In this document: piece by piece, positions 37,851 through 48,590 of the stretch | Layout of the letters: every line of letters begins with the position of its first letter | Numbering within the stretch: the stretch's first letter is position 1 | Assembly: GCF_030814995.1 (NCBI RefSeq) | Contig: NZ_JAUSVX010000001.1 | Location: forward strand, 806,001 to 870,000 | Reading direction: 5' to 3' | DNA length: 64,000 nucleotides | From: Labrys wisconsinensis | GTDB taxonomy: Bacteria; Pseudomonadota; Alphaproteobacteria; Rhizobiales; Labraceae | Translations under genes and position numbers: made by a program | The notes under the pieces: generated by a model | Database searches by the model: none | Told to the model about the DNA's origin: nothing | Seen by the model: only the letters and a program-made list of their open reading frames with translations

Positions 37851-39059
37851 TCAGACGCCCCGGGCGAGGCGCGGCGGCAGCGCGATCTTGCCGAGGATGC
37901 CGAAGCGGCTGGCGCCGCTGGCCGCGGGGATGTTGTTGCCGAGGTGGTTGACCGTGGCGTGGGCCAGGGTGGCGAACTTGATCGCCTCCTTGTAGGCGGC
38001 GGGGATGCCGAACTCGTCGGACCTCGCCAGGCGCAGCGAGGACGGCAGGTGTGCCGCCAGGCGCTGCATCAGGAAGCCGTTGCGGGTGCCGCCGCCGCTG
38101 GCCAGCAGCGCGTCGATCCGGCCGAGGCCTTCGACGTGGTCGCGGATCGAGCGGCTGATGGCGATCGCCGTGAACTCGGTGAAGGTGGCCAGCAGGTCCT
38201 CGGCCGAAAGATGCGGGTGCTCGGCCATGCGCGCGTCGGCATAGCCGGCGCCGAAGTCGAGGCGCCAGGCGCTGCGCGGCGGCGGCCGGTGGAAAAAGGG
38301 GTGGGCGAGCAGCGTGTCGAGCAGGCCCTGGTCGATGCGCCCCAGCGCCGCGGCGGCGCCATCGGCATCGTAGGGCTTGCCGAGCCGGGCCCTGGCGACA
38401 TGGTCGAGCATGACGTTGCCGGGGCCGGTGTCGAAGGCCATCATCCGGCCGCGGTCGCGGTCGGCGAGCTGGCAATTGGCGATGCCGCCGATGTTGAGCG
38501 TCAGCACCGGGCCGACGTCGCGGAAGGCGACATAGTCGAGATATTGCATCAGCGGCGCGCCGGTGCCCCCCAGCGCGTGGTCCATCGGCCGGAACTGGGT
38601 GACCACGATGGTCTCGCAGGCCGCCGCCACGATGGCGGGCTCGCCGATCTGCAGGCCGCAGGGATAGGGGCCGTCGAGCCAGCGCGCCACCAGGTTCTCC
38701 TCGTCCCGGAACGCGGCCATGCGGGTGTGGTCCGGCGGCTCCTGGTAGATGGTCTGGCCGTCATAGCCGATGACCTCCAGCTGCTCGGGCCGGATCGAGA
38801 GCTCGCGCATCAGCGCGCGCGCCGATTCCGCATAGACCGCGCCGGCAAGGTAGTTGAGCCGGCAAAGCTCGAACAGGCTCAGCGTGTTGTCGAAGGCGCG
38901 CAGCACCTTCTCGGCCACGGCGTCCGGCCAGGCATAGCTGTTGCCGGCGATGAATTTCGGCCGTGCGGGATAGCCGTCCGCGCCGTTCTCGATCTCGACC
39001 AGGACGGCGTCGATGCCGTCGAAGGACGATCCGCTGTTCAGTCCCAGGACCAGGGCCAT
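37851..39059 (-). CDS. anmK: Anhydro-N-acetylmuramic acid kinase
   Basis: 402 residues from the ATG at 39059 (a GTG two codons upstream is possible), with GGGAGGAAG upstream. N-terminal ATP-binding motif GLNSGSSFDGID at residues about 6-17, where the family usually has SGTS; the catalytic region AFDTGPGNVMLDH near residue 195; and LASGGGTRNGFLM near residue 320. AnmK opens and phosphorylates 1,6-anhydro-MurNAc from cell-wall turnover to MurNAc-6-phosphate. No MurQ or MurNAc transporter is adjacent. The change from GTSxD to GSSxD and the LacI partner leave room for a related anhydrosugar as substrate, for example levoglucosan-like compounds. Confidence 0.85.
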   Translation of the reverse strand: MALVLGLNSGSSFDGIDAVLVEIENGADGYPARPKFIAGNSYAWPDAVAEKVLRAFDNTLSLFELCRLNYLAGAVYAESARALMRELSIRPEQLEVIGYDGQTIYQEPPDHTRMAAFRDEENLVARWLDGPYPCGLQIGEPAIVAAACETIVVTQFRPMDHALGGTGAPLMQYLDYVAFRDVGPVLTLNIGGIANCQLADRDRGRMMAFDTGPGNVMLDHVARARLGKPYDADGAAAALGRIDQGLLDTLLAHPFFHRPPPRSAWRLDFGAGYADARMAEHPHLSAEDLLATFTEFTAIAISRSIRDHVEGLGRIDALLASGGGTRNGFLMQRLAAHLPSSLRLARSDEFGIPAAYKEAIKFATLAHATVNHLGNNIPAASGASRFGILGKIALPPRLARGV

Positions 39060-39100
39060 GTCCACTTCCTCCCTTTTCGCGCCTGCCGCGGCAGGCCGTT

Positions 39101-39116
39101 TCCTAAACGTTTAGGA
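39101..39116. promoter_or_regulatory. Perfect 16-base LacI-type operator upstream of anmK
   Basis: TCCTAAACGTTTAGGA is a perfect palindrome in the 84-base gap between the LacI gene and anmK. Thirteen bases of it (TCCTAAACGTTTA) recur at 40211-40223, upstream of the LacI gene itself. The right half also contains the AGGAG-like sequence, so repressor binding would be close to the start of anmK. Confidence 0.75.
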
Positions 39117-39143
39117 GAACGCACGGACACCTCCCCGTGCCGC

Positions 39144-40202
39144 TCACCCCGCCGACACCGCGGCACCGGCGACCGGGCCGCCGCAGGAGGCGCGGATGCG
39201 CAGCACCGGCGCGGCGAGCAGGCGCAGCGCCCCCTCGTCCGGGACGCCCTCCAGCGCGGCGAGCATCCTGCTGCCGGCGAGGCGGCCGAGCTCGTCGATC
39301 TGCTGGTCCACCACCGTCTGCGGCGGATCGAGCAGGTCGGCCCAGGGGAAGTCGTCGAAGCCGACGATCGCCATCTCCTCGGGAATGCGCACGCGCTGCT
39401 CGCGCAGCGCCCGCAGGGCGCCGTTGAGCAGCGGCTCGTTGGAGGCGTAGACGGCGCGCGGCCAGTCGGCCCGCGACCGCGCGCCCAGGAAGGCGCGCAT
39501 CGCCGCGCAAGCCGTGCGGCTGTCGTTGCCGCCCTCGATCACGGCAAGCTCCGCCCCGCAGTCCGCCGCGGCCTCGCGCAGCCCCGCCTCGCGCGCAAAG
39601 CGGCTGGTCCAGGTCGGGGTATGGCCGACGAAGGCCCAGGAGCGATAGCCGTGAGCGGCGAAGTGGCGGCCGACGGCATGGCTGCCGAGCCGGCTGTCGG
39701 TGGCGATCGAGGGGAAGCGTTCGAAGCCCTCGGGCGGCAGGCAGTCGACGAAGACCAGCGGCATGCGCCAGTCCGACAGGGTGCGCATGTTCTGCGCCGT
39801 CGGCACATAGGTGAGCACGATGCCCGCCGCGCGCTGCTCGAGGAGCGCGGCGACGAACCGGGTCTCCCGCGCCGCGTCGTAGACCCCGTCCTCGAAGGCG
39901 TCGGCGACGAAGCAGTCATAGCCCTGCGGCTGCACCGCCTTCTCCACGCCCTTGACCAGGCTCGCATAGAACAGGTTGGCGTTGTTGGCGGTCAGCACGC
40001 CGAGGGTGTGGCTGTCGGCATGCTTGAGGCTGCGCGCCAGGCGATTGGGGACGTAGCCGAGGTCCTCGGCGGTCTTCAGCACGGTCCGCCGCGTCTCTTC
40101 CGCCACGCCGGCATGGGCGCCGAGCGCACGCGAGGCGGTGTAGAGCGACACCTTCGCCGCCGCCGAGACCTCCCGCAGTGTCGGACGACGCGGTGCCGGC
40201 AC
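39144..40202 (-). CDS. LacI-family regulator linked to anmK
   Basis: 352 residues starting with GTG at 40202. Helix-turn-helix PTLREVSAAAKVSLYTASRAL, hinge YVPNRLARSLKH, then the effector domain with GVLTANNANLFYASLVKG and AVYASNEPLLNGALRAL. The serine-leucine-tyrosine in the recognition helix differs from the usual VSxxTVSR. Both its own promoter and the anmK promoter hold the TAAACGTTTA palindrome, so it very likely regulates itself and anmK, which follows in the same direction. Confidence 0.9.
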   Translation of the reverse strand: MPAPRRPTLREVSAAAKVSLYTASRALGAHAGVAEETRRTVLKTAEDLGYVPNRLARSLKHADSHTLGVLTANNANLFYASLVKGVEKAVQPQGYDCFVADAFEDGVYDAARETRFVAALLEQRAAGIVLTYVPTAQNMRTLSDWRMPLVFVDCLPPEGFERFPSIATDSRLGSHAVGRHFAAHGYRSWAFVGHTPTWTSRFAREAGLREAAADCGAELAVIEGGNDSRTACAAMRAFLGARSRADWPRAVYASNEPLLNGALRALREQRVRIPEEMAIVGFDDFPWADLLDPPQTVVDQQIDELGRLAGSRMLAALEGVPDEGALRLLAAPVLRIRASCGGPVAGAAVSAG

Positions 40203-40210
40203 AAATCCTC

Positions 40211-40224
40211 TCCTAAACGTTTAT
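40211..40224. promoter_or_regulatory. LacI-type operator in the promoter of the anmK-linked regulator
   Basis: TCCTAAACGTTTAT contains the perfect palindrome TAAACGTTTA (40214-40223), 12 bases before the GTG start. It matches the operator at 39101-39116, which supports autoregulation. Confidence 0.7.
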
Positions 40225-40352
40225 GATACTCTATTCAGAGAATGGGAGCGGCGGGTGACTGTCAAGCGGATTCCGGACCTGCGGGCGCAGCAATACCGTG
40301 GCAGCTTGGGCCGTCGCCTGTCGAGGTCTTGCCTGCTCGCTCAGCTGTTCGC

Positions 40353-40452
40353 CCGGATGGGCGGAACAACAAGTCCGCCCATGACGGCCGCGGTCGGTGC
40401 AACCATGAGCAATCCTCCCGCAACCGTTCCGTCATGGCCGGGCTCGACCCCA
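40353..40452. repeat. Intergenic repeat, family 2, degenerate copy
   Basis: It has GGATGGGCGGA, AAGTCCGCCCATGACGG, CGCAACCGTTCCGTCATGG and CCGGGCTCGACCC in the same order as the full copy at 47519-47634, but the last arm is truncated. A further fragment, CTCGACCCGGCCATCCACGC, lies at about 40839-40858. Confidence 0.75.
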
Positions 40453-40516
40453 TACGCGCTAAGATACCAGCAAGGACGTGGCAGAGGGCTCAAGGCGTGC
40501 AGAACGAGGCGCGACC

Positions 40517-40770
40517 CAAGCCTTCCCCACGCAAGTCGGATACATCCGACTTGCTCGTTAGAGGGCCCATCTCGGGAACACCCGAGATGGGTGGCTGGGG
40601 AAGGTACCGGCCGAAGGCCGGCGGATGGGGTGTGGCGCGCAAGTCTGAGGCGGTGTTCGGCTTGCACATCCTGTTGGTGCAAGGGTTTGCAGGTGGCGAG
40701 CCCTGCCGACCACACCCCATCCGACCCGACTTCGTCGGGCCACCTTCCCCAGCTTCGTGGGGAAGGCTTG
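40517..40770. repeat. Nested inverted-repeat element in a 744-base gap
   Basis: Outer arms CAAGCCTTCCCCACG (40517-40531) and its inverse (40756-40770) are perfect over 15 bases; inner arms CGGATGGGGTGTGG (40622-40635) and its inverse (40709-40722) over 14. Inside lie tight hairpins: 11-base stems at 40531-40554 and 40566-40591, a 6-base stem at 40608-40622, one at 40726-40740 and a 9-base stem at 40743-40766. Open frames across this gap are broken up by repeats and show no protein motif, so 40225-40946 is judged non-coding. Confidence 0.8.
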
Positions 40771-40946
40771 TTGCGCCTCCCTCCGCCCCGTCTCCGCTCT
40801 TCGATACCGCTCCTCAGCTTATCTCAGCGCCTATGGGGCTCGACCCGGCCATCCACGCGACCTTAGCCGGGTGACAGGAAATGGCCGACCTTCGTCGACA
40901 CTATTCCTGCGACAATCGGGCCTGGAGCCGTGCTGGTATCCCGCCC

Positions 40947-42551
40947 TCACCCCATCATCAGCGACACCGCCCGGTCGGCGATCGCCATCGCCGGGGCGTT
41001 GGTGTTGCCGGAGGTGATGCTCGGCATCATCGAGAGGTCGAACACCCTGAGCTTCTCCACCCCCCGCACCCTCAGCCTGGTGTCGAGCACCGCGCCGGCA
41101 TCCTCGTCCGCGCCCATGCGGCAGGTGCCGACGGGGTGGTAGGTGGTCTTGACCATGCGCTTGCAATGGGACGCGAGCTCGGCGTCCGAGACCTTGTCCG
41201 GGCCGGGGAAGAGCTCGCCCGTGAGCATCTCGCGCATCGGCGAGGCCGCCATGATCCGGCGGGCGAAGCGCAGGCCCGCCACCTGCAGCTTGAGGTCGTC
41301 GGGATGGCCGAAGAAGTTGCAGTCGACCAGGGGCGGCGCCGCCGGATCGGCCGAGCGCAGCCTGACCGAGCCGCGCGCCTTCGGCCGCATCACCCCCGGC
41401 GTCAGCGTCACGCCCTCGCGGGGGGCGATGCCGGAAATGTCGCGGTCGAGATAGACGGTCGGCACGCAATAGAGCTGCACCGTGCCCTCCTCGCCGCTCT
41501 CCTCGGGGTCGATGAAGGCGCAGGCCTCGACGCCGGTGGTGGTCACCGGGCCTGACTTGAACAGGAGATATTGCAGGCCGTTGCGCAGCATCTTCAGCCC
41601 GCGGTCCTGGCCGAAATAGCCATAGGGCCCGTTCGCGGCGGCGATGACCGGCACCTCGTGGTGGTCCTGCAGGTTCTGCCCGACACCCGGCAGGTCAACC
41701 TTCACCGCGATGCCGTGCTGCTTCAGATGGTCGGCCGGGCCGAGGCCGGAGAGCATCAGGAGCTTGGGCGTGATGTAGGAGCCGGATGTGAGGATCACCT
41801 CGGCCGCGGCATGGGCCGTCTTCTCCTGGCCGGCCTGGACATAGCGCACGCCCTGCGCCCGGCCGTTCTCGACGATCACCCCGGTGACGCTGGCCCCGGT
41901 GAGCACGGTGAGGCGCGGATCGCCCATGAGCGGGGCGATGAAGGCGTCGCGGGCGCTGCAGCGCCGGCGGGTGGCGCCGTCGATCGTGTGCTGCATGAAG
42001 CCGACGCCGCGTTGCTGCGCCCCGTTGAAGTCGGGGTTGTGGGGGTAACCCAGCCCCTGCACCGTCTTCACGAAGGCCCGGCTCATGGCGCAGTGATGGC
42101 CGAGATGGGACACTTTCAGCGGGCCGCCGACGCCGTGGAAGTCGCCGGCGAGATGGTCGTTGTCCTCCTGGCGCTTGAAATGCGGCAGGAGGTCGCGATA
42201 GCTCCAGCCCGAGCCCTGGCCGATGCCGCGGTCCCAGCGGTCATAATCGGCGGCCTGGCCGCGCATATAGACCATGGCGTTGACGGCGCTGCCCCCGCCC
42301 AGCACCCGGCCCTGCGGGATGATCGGGGCGCGGCCGTCGAGCTGGGGCTGCGGCACGGATTTGTGCATGGTGAGATAGGCGTCGCTCGCCAGGAACTTCA
42401 TGTAGCCGGCCGGCATGGCCAGGATCGGGCTGGAGCGCTCCGGCCCGGCCTCGATCAGCAGCACCCGCGCGCCGAAATCGCGCACCAGCCGGCTGGCGGT
42501 GACGCAGCCCGAGCTGCCGCCGCCGGCGACGATGTAATCGTAGTCCTGCAT
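40947..42551 (-). CDS. GMC-family FAD-dependent alcohol oxidoreductase (choline dehydrogenase-like)
   Basis: 534 residues. N-terminal FAD-binding YIVAGGGSSGCVTASRL, then GRVLGGGSAVNAMVYMRG near residue 82, and the C-terminal catalytic region TTYHPVGTCRMG near residue 470, in which the histidine is the proposed base, followed by SITSGNTNAPAMAIADRA. GMC enzymes oxidise primary alcohols and polyols to aldehydes or acids. It is the last gene of the ABC operon starting at 46093, so it probably oxidises the imported compound. Its 3' side is the repeat-filled 744-base gap. Confidence 0.92.
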   Translation of the reverse strand: MQDYDYIVAGGGSSGCVTASRLVRDFGARVLLIEAGPERSSPILAMPAGYMKFLASDAYLTMHKSVPQPQLDGRAPIIPQGRVLGGGSAVNAMVYMRGQAADYDRWDRGIGQGSGWSYRDLLPHFKRQEDNDHLAGDFHGVGGPLKVSHLGHHCAMSRAFVKTVQGLGYPHNPDFNGAQQRGVGFMQHTIDGATRRRCSARDAFIAPLMGDPRLTVLTGASVTGVIVENGRAQGVRYVQAGQEKTAHAAAEVILTSGSYITPKLLMLSGLGPADHLKQHGIAVKVDLPGVGQNLQDHHEVPVIAAANGPYGYFGQDRGLKMLRNGLQYLLFKSGPVTTTGVEACAFIDPEESGEEGTVQLYCVPTVYLDRDISGIAPREGVTLTPGVMRPKARGSVRLRSADPAAPPLVDCNFFGHPDDLKLQVAGLRFARRIMAASPMREMLTGELFPGPDKVSDAELASHCKRMVKTTYHPVGTCRMGADEDAGAVLDTRLRVRGVEKLRVFDLSMMPSITSGNTNAPAMAIADRAVSLMMG

Positions 42552-42576
42552 GGGGACCTTCCGTTTTCAGCAACTC

Positions 42577-42789
42577 TCAGCCGCGCGCGACGATCAGGAC
42601 GCCGATGGCGACCGACAGGACGGTCGCGACGGTGAGCGGAATCGACGCTTCGAGGAAGCGCATCCAGAACAGATGCAGCGCCACGAACGCCACCACCGCG
42701 ATGAACACCCGGTCGAACGCATTGGTGCGGATCGGCAGGAAGCCCGTCCTGGCGGGCTCCGCGCCCGGCTCGTGGTCGCTGTCGCTCAT
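42577..42789 (-). CDS. Small two-span membrane protein of the ABC operon
   Basis: 70 residues with hydrophobic segments at about 28-44 and 49-67 after an acidic, soluble N-terminus. It lies 4 bases after the second permease gene and 25 bases before the GMC gene. Its position matches the small protein at 21203-21487 in the other importer operon; the sequences show only weak likeness. It may be an accessory transporter subunit. Confidence 0.7.
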   Translation of the reverse strand: MSDSDHEPGAEPARTGFLPIRTNAFDRVFIAVVAFVALHLFWMRFLEASIPLTVATVLSVAIGVLIVARG

Positions 42790-42793
42790 GACG

Positions 42794-44514
<1,721 letters not shown>

Positions 44515-44584
44515 GTCGTCGCTGCCTGATCGCCTGAGCGAGGCCGAAACCTCGGGCGCCGCGCCGGGGCGCGGCCGGGAAGGG

Positions 44585-44654
44585 GGGACCGGGGCGGTGG
44601 GCGCGCCCCGGTCCCGCTGCGGCGGGGACGGCGGGAGGAACCGCCCCGCCGCAG
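44585..44654 (-). terminator. Two intercistronic hairpins after the binding-protein gene
   Basis: Stem one: GGGACCGGGGCG (44585-44596) with CGCCCCGGTCCC (44604-44615). Stem two: CTGCGGCGGGG (44617-44627) with CCCCGCCGCAG (44644-44654). Both are perfect. Stem two starts two bases after the stop codon region. They should reduce read-through into the permeases and protect the binding-protein message, as with the hairpin at 23309-23339. Confidence 0.6.
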
Positions 44655-44656
44655 GC

Positions 44657-46093
44657 CTATTTGCGGTAGCCGAGCTTGCCGAGCTCGGCCTCGGCCGCCG
44701 CGGCGGCCTTGTCGAGGGCGTCGCCGGCGGTGATCTGGCCGGTGATCGCCTCGTAGAAGAAGGGCGAGATCGCCTCGCGCACCTGGGCGTGGAATGGGTA
44801 GGGCGGAGCGCCGGCGAACAGGTTCCCGGTCTGCTTCATCAGGGTGTAGTAGCCGTTGAGCTTCTTGTCCTGCTCCTGCACCGCCGGGTCGTCATAGGTC
44901 GAGGTCAGCGTGATGCGGGCGCTCTTCACCGCCCAGTCCGGCTGCACCGAGGCCTGGCCGATGAACTGCAGGAAGAGCAGCGCCGCCTCCTTGTTCTTGG
45001 AGGTGACCGGGATGCCGTAGGCGCCGCCGTCGAAATAGCCGACATAGCCCTTGCCGGCCTCGGCCTCGGCCTTGACGCCCTCGGCGAGCGGCGGCAGGGC
45101 GACGCCGACCTTGCCGACCACCTTGGAGCGGCTGTCGTCGGTGGCGATCCAGGCGGTGTTCTCGCCATAGACCAGGCCCTGGGCGGCGCGGCCGGCGGCG
45201 AAGGTGGCGGCGACCTCGTCCCAGGTCGAGGAGGTGGATTCCGGCGGGGCGTATTTGAGGTTGTCGAGCCACCATTGCAGCCCGGCCTTGGCCTTGTCGC
45301 TGTTCATGGTGCCGCCATTGGCGACGCTGGCGGCATAGTTCTTCGAGGCGTCGATGCCCCAGTTGTAGACGCCGAAGGTCGGCCAGACGCTCTCCAGCAC
45401 CTCGTAGACCGAGGCGGGATGGCCCGAGGAGGCCTGCACCGTGGTGCCCCACAGCTCCTCGTCATTATCCCGGCCCCACTGGGTGAAGAACTCGGCGATG
45501 TCGCGATACTGCTGGTGCGTCGTGGCCGGCGCCAGGTCGTAGGTGTACTTGGCCTTGAACGCGGCCTGCACCTTCGGGTCGTCGAACAGGTCCTTGCGGT
45601 AGAGATAGGGCTTGATGAAGGCTTCCATCGGCACGCCGTAGAGGTGCTCGTTCGACGGATCCTTGAAATAGTTGATGAAGCTGGTGAAGCTCTTGGTGTC
45701 GAAGTCCGGCGCGGCCAGCTTCGGATTGTCGGCCAGCGTCTTGGTCAGGTCGACGAGGAAGCTGCGCGAGAGATAGCTGTAGATGATGTCCTGCTCGATA
45801 TAGACCAGATCATAGATGCCGGTCTTGGCCTCCATGTCCTTGATGGACTTGTCGAACATCTGGTCCCAGGACGTGGTCTCGAAATCGACCTTGATGCCGG
45901 TCGCCTTCTCGAAGGCGGCGGCGAGCTCCTCCTTGGCATAGTTCGAGGAGGGCGTGCGTTCGGTGATGCCGTGCAGGACGAGGCCCTTGTAGGGCGCGCC
46001 CGCGTCCGACCAGAAGTCGGCCTTGGCGATGGTGAGGCTCGCCAGCATCGAAGCGGCGGCCAGCGTGACGGTCAGCCCGAGCCTTGCTCGCAT
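44657..46093 (-). CDS. Extracellular substrate-binding protein of the ABC importer
   Basis: 478 residues from the ATG at 46093. Sec signal peptide of about 25 residues ending IAKA. SBP_bac_1-type mature protein: [58 protein letters not shown] and [16 protein letters not shown]. The likely ligand is a sugar or polyol. It is the first gene of the operon (binding protein, two permeases, small membrane protein, GMC oxidoreductase) and is divergent from a SorC-type regulator. Confidence 0.9.
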   Translation of the reverse strand: MRARLGLTVTLAAASMLASLTIAKADFWSDAGAPYKGLVLHGITERTPSSNYAKEELAAAFEKATGIKVDFETTSWDQMFDKSIKDMEAKTGIYDLVYIEQDIIYSYLSRSFLVDLTKTLADNPKLAAPDFDTKSFTSFINYFKDPSNEHLYGVPMEAFIKPYLYRKDLFDDPKVQAAFKAKYTYDLAPATTHQQYRDIAEFFTQWGRDNDEELWGTTVQASSGHPASVYEVLESVWPTFGVYNWGIDASKNYAASVANGGTMNSDKAKAGLQWWLDNLKYAPPESTSSTWDEVAATFAAGRAAQGLVYGENTAWIATDDSRSKVVGKVGVALPPLAEGVKAEAEAGKGYVGYFDGGAYGIPVTSKNKEAALLFLQFIGQASVQPDWAVKSARITLTSTYDDPAVQEQDKKLNGYYTLMKQTGNLFAGAPPYPFHAQVREAISPFFYEAITGQITAGDALDKAAAAAEAELGKLGYRK

Positions 46094-46393
46094 GGTTCGT
46101 GTCTCCCCAGATGTCTTTGTTGTTGGGATCGTCGGGTCTTCGGCAGAAGAGGATGTCCCTCCGTCCTTCGCAGGCGCCATGGCGGCCGGACGCAAAGCGC
46201 CGGCCCTGTCGCGGCGCACCGGAACGGCCGGCGCGGCGCGGACTTTTCTGAAGCGGGATTCGTCGATTGCCCCGTGCGTACGGGACCGGCGCGGCATGCC
46301 GCGCCGCCGGCCCTCCCAACCAACCAGGGCCGCAGCGTCGCCGCAGGCCTTGGGCATCCCCCGGGACGAAGCCTCTCACGGGGTTGCGAGCGC

Positions 46394-46428
46394 TGTCAAT
46401 GGCATTTGCAAACCGCGTTTGACATTTG
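46394..46428. promoter_or_regulatory. Candidate operator and promoter region of the second SorC regulator
   Basis: TGTCAA (46394-46399) and TTGACA (46419-46424) form an inverted repeat 25 bases apart. CATTTGC occurs twice (46403-46409 and 46423-46429), 20 bases apart, i.e. two helical turns. The word TTGACATTTG (46419-46428) is shared with 24988-24997. The remaining 370-base gap up to 46093 holds no gene. Confidence 0.5.
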
Positions 46429-46465
46429 CCAAGCGGCGCCGCACCGTGCCGGCCTGGAGACTGCC

Positions 46466-47476
46466 ATGACCGTGCGAAGGGGCCGCCAAGGTCCGGATGT
46501 CGCGCCCGGGGACCCCGGCGCGCCTGCGCCGCTCAGCGGCCTGGGCTTCGATCCCGTGGTCGCCGCCGCCTGGCTCTACTACCAGGACGACCTGACCCAG
46601 AGCGAGATCGCCGGCCTCCTCGGCGTGTCGCGCGCCACGGTGGTCAACCTGCTCGGCGAGGCCAGGCGACGCGGCGTGGTGCATGTCGCGCTCGATCCCG
46701 GCGCCGCCGGGCGCGTCGCCCTCGCCCGGGGGCTTGCGGCGCGATACGGCCTCGCCGACTGCGTGCTGGTGCCCGACGACGGCGGGGCGAGCCATCCCGC
46801 CGAACGGATCGGCACGGCCGGCGCCCAGCTCCTCGCCCGCGAGCTGCGCTCCGGCGACCGGCTCGGCGTCTCCTTCGGCCGCACCGTGCTGGCGCTCTCC
46901 AAGGCGCTGCCGGCGCCCTCCCCGCCGCTCCGCGACATCGAGGTGGTGCAGATCACCGGCAGCCTCACCGCCAAGGACGCCTTCTCGCCGGAGCTGTGCA
47001 CGCTCAACGTCGCCACCCGGCTGCAGGCCCATTGCAACCACCTGCACGCGCCGATGTTCGTCTCCAGCCCGACGATGCGGGCGATGCTGACTGCCGAGCC
47101 GCCGATAGCGGGCCACCTGGCGCTAGCCCGCAGCTGCAACCGCGTGGTGTTCGGCGTCGCCGACCTCACCATAGACGGCACGATCTTCCAGAGCGGCATG
47201 TTCACCCCGGCCGAGATCGCGCCCTATGTCGCGCGGGGCGCCATCGCCATCATCGCCAGCCATTTCGTCGATATCGACGGCCGGCCGGTCGACGGCGCCC
47301 ATCACGAGCGGCTGGTCGGCATCACCCTCGCCGAGCTCGCCGCCATCCCCCAGCGTATCTGCGTCTCCGGCGGCCCCGACAAGGTCAACGCCCTGCACGC
47401 CTGCCTCGCCGGCGGCTACGTCACCCACCTCGTCACCGACGAGCGCACGGCCCGGGAGCTGCTGCAGCAGGGGTGA
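46466..47476 (+). CDS. SorC-family sugar-binding transcriptional regulator
   Basis: 336 residues from the ATG at 46466. Helix-turn-helix DLTQSEIAGLLGVSRATVVNLL near residue 42; effector domain with LGVSFGRTVLALSKAL, VVQITGSLTAKDAF, VVFGVADL and, near the end, CVSGGPDKVNALHACLAGG. It has the same architecture as the regulator half of the fusion at 25028 but ends after the effector domain. It most likely controls the divergent operon at 40947-46093. Confidence 0.92.
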   Translation: MTVRRGRQGPDVAPGDPGAPAPLSGLGFDPVVAAAWLYYQDDLTQSEIAGLLGVSRATVVNLLGEARRRGVVHVALDPGAAGRVALARGLAARYGLADCVLVPDDGGASHPAERIGTAGAQLLARELRSGDRLGVSFGRTVLALSKALPAPSPPLRDIEVVQITGSLTAKDAFSPELCTLNVATRLQAHCNHLHAPMFVSSPTMRAMLTAEPPIAGHLALARSCNRVVFGVADLTIDGTIFQSGMFTPAEIAPYVARGAIAIIASHFVDIDGRPVDGAHHERLVGITLAELAAIPQRICVSGGPDKVNALHACLAGGYVTHLVTDERTARELLQQG

Positions 47477-47518
47477 AGAGAGCCGGACATTTGCCGCACC
47501 AAGGTCTGCAATGTCGCG

Positions 47519-47634
47519 TTCGCGTGGATGGGCGGATCAAGTCCGCCCATGACGGTCGCGGGTGGCGCAACCGTCAGTGTTCTTTCCGCAACCGTTCCGT
47601 CATGGCCGGACTTGATCCGGCCATCCACGCGAAC
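47519..47634. repeat. Intergenic repeat, family 2, full copy
   Basis: Two hairpin units in inverted order: GCGTGGATGGGCGGA-TCAAG-TCCGCCCATGACGG and CCGTCATGGCCGGA-CTTGA-TCCGGCCATCCACGC, about 45 bases apart. It lies between the convergent stops of the SorC regulator (47476) and the dehydrogenase gene (47701). Other copies are at 40353 and 63543. Confidence 0.85.
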
Positions 47635-47700
47635 ACTATCCGTACCGGAGGAGGCACATTTCTCCTTCCACTCTGAACCAAGCCCCGCTGAGCTCCCCCC

Positions 47701-48582
47701 TCAACCCCTCTCCCCCACCCAGCTTTCCAGCAGCTTCATCACCGCGGTGATGTCCTCGCCGGCGCCGAGCCTGTCGCGGGCCTCGCGCCAGTTGGCGGCG
47801 GCGGCGGCGAGCGCCGGGGCGGTCACGCCGGCCTCCTCGGCCAGGGCGACGGCGATGCCGATGTCCTTGCAGAACAGCTCCAGGCTCTGGCCGAAGTCGA
47901 AGCTGCGCGGCAGCACGTGGCGGGGCAGCTTGACGTCGACGGCGTGGCTGCGGCCGGAGCCGCGGCTCCACACCTCCAGCATCGCTTCGGGGTCGAGGCC
48001 GAGCCGCGTGCCGACCAGCAGCGCCTCGCAGGACGACCACAGCGTCACCGCCGAGAGATAGTTGTTGAGGGCCTTCAGCGTGTGGCCGGCCCCGAGCGGC
48101 CCGACCAGGCGCGCGCTGGCGCACATCGGCGCCAGCAGCGCGCGGTGGCGCTCGAACAGGACGGCGTCCCCGCCGACCATGGCCGTCAGCGAGCCGCCCT
48201 TCGCGCCGGCCATGCCGCCGCTCACCGGCGCGTCCATCAGGCCGATGCCGAGCGCCTCGAGCTCGCGCCCGAGCGCCACGGTTGCCGCCGGCGTGGCGCT
48301 GGTCATGTCGATCACCGCCCGCCGGGACACGGCGCCGCGGCAGGCCCCGGCCGGCCCGAGCAGGGCCTCGCGCACATCGGCCGCGGTCGGCAGCATCGAG
48401 ATGACGACATCGCCCGGCAGGTCGCGCCCGGCGGCGGCAGCCGGCAGGCCGAGGCCGCGGAACGGCGCCAGCGCCGCGTCCGACAGGTCGGCGACGGCCA
48501 GCGGCACGCCGGCCTGGTGCAGGCGCAGCGCCATCAGCCCGCCCATGCGCCCGACGCCGATGAAGAGCACGCTCCCGCTCAT
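47701..48582 (-). CDS. NAD-dependent beta-hydroxyacid dehydrogenase
   Basis: 293 residues. NAD-binding IGVGRMGGLMALRL at residue 8, substrate loop DAPVSGGMAGAKGGSLT near residue 117, and catalytic lysine in HTLKALNNYLSA near residue 165. It belongs to the 3-hydroxyisobutyrate / tartronate-semialdehyde family but shows no subfamily mark that fixes the substrate. It lies 8 bases downstream of the enoyl-CoA hydratase gene, so the pair is one operon, divergent from the hydrolase-GntR-CMD genes. Confidence 0.88.
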   Translation of the reverse strand: MSGSVLFIGVGRMGGLMALRLHQAGVPLAVADLSDAALAPFRGLGLPAAAAGRDLPGDVVISMLPTAADVREALLGPAGACRGAVSRRAVIDMTSATPAATVALGRELEALGIGLMDAPVSGGMAGAKGGSLTAMVGGDAVLFERHRALLAPMCASARLVGPLGAGHTLKALNNYLSAVTLWSSCEALLVGTRLGLDPEAMLEVWSRGSGRSHAVDVKLPRHVLPRSFDFGQSLELFCKDIGIAVALAEEAGVTAPALAAAAANWREARDRLGAGEDITAVMKLLESWVGERG

Positions 48583-48590
48583 GGCCGCCT

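Noticed and set aside
40242-40874. A 210-codon open frame in the gap before the GMC gene
   Set aside because: It runs through palindromic repeats, has no ribosome site or known motif, and its composition is repeat-derived.
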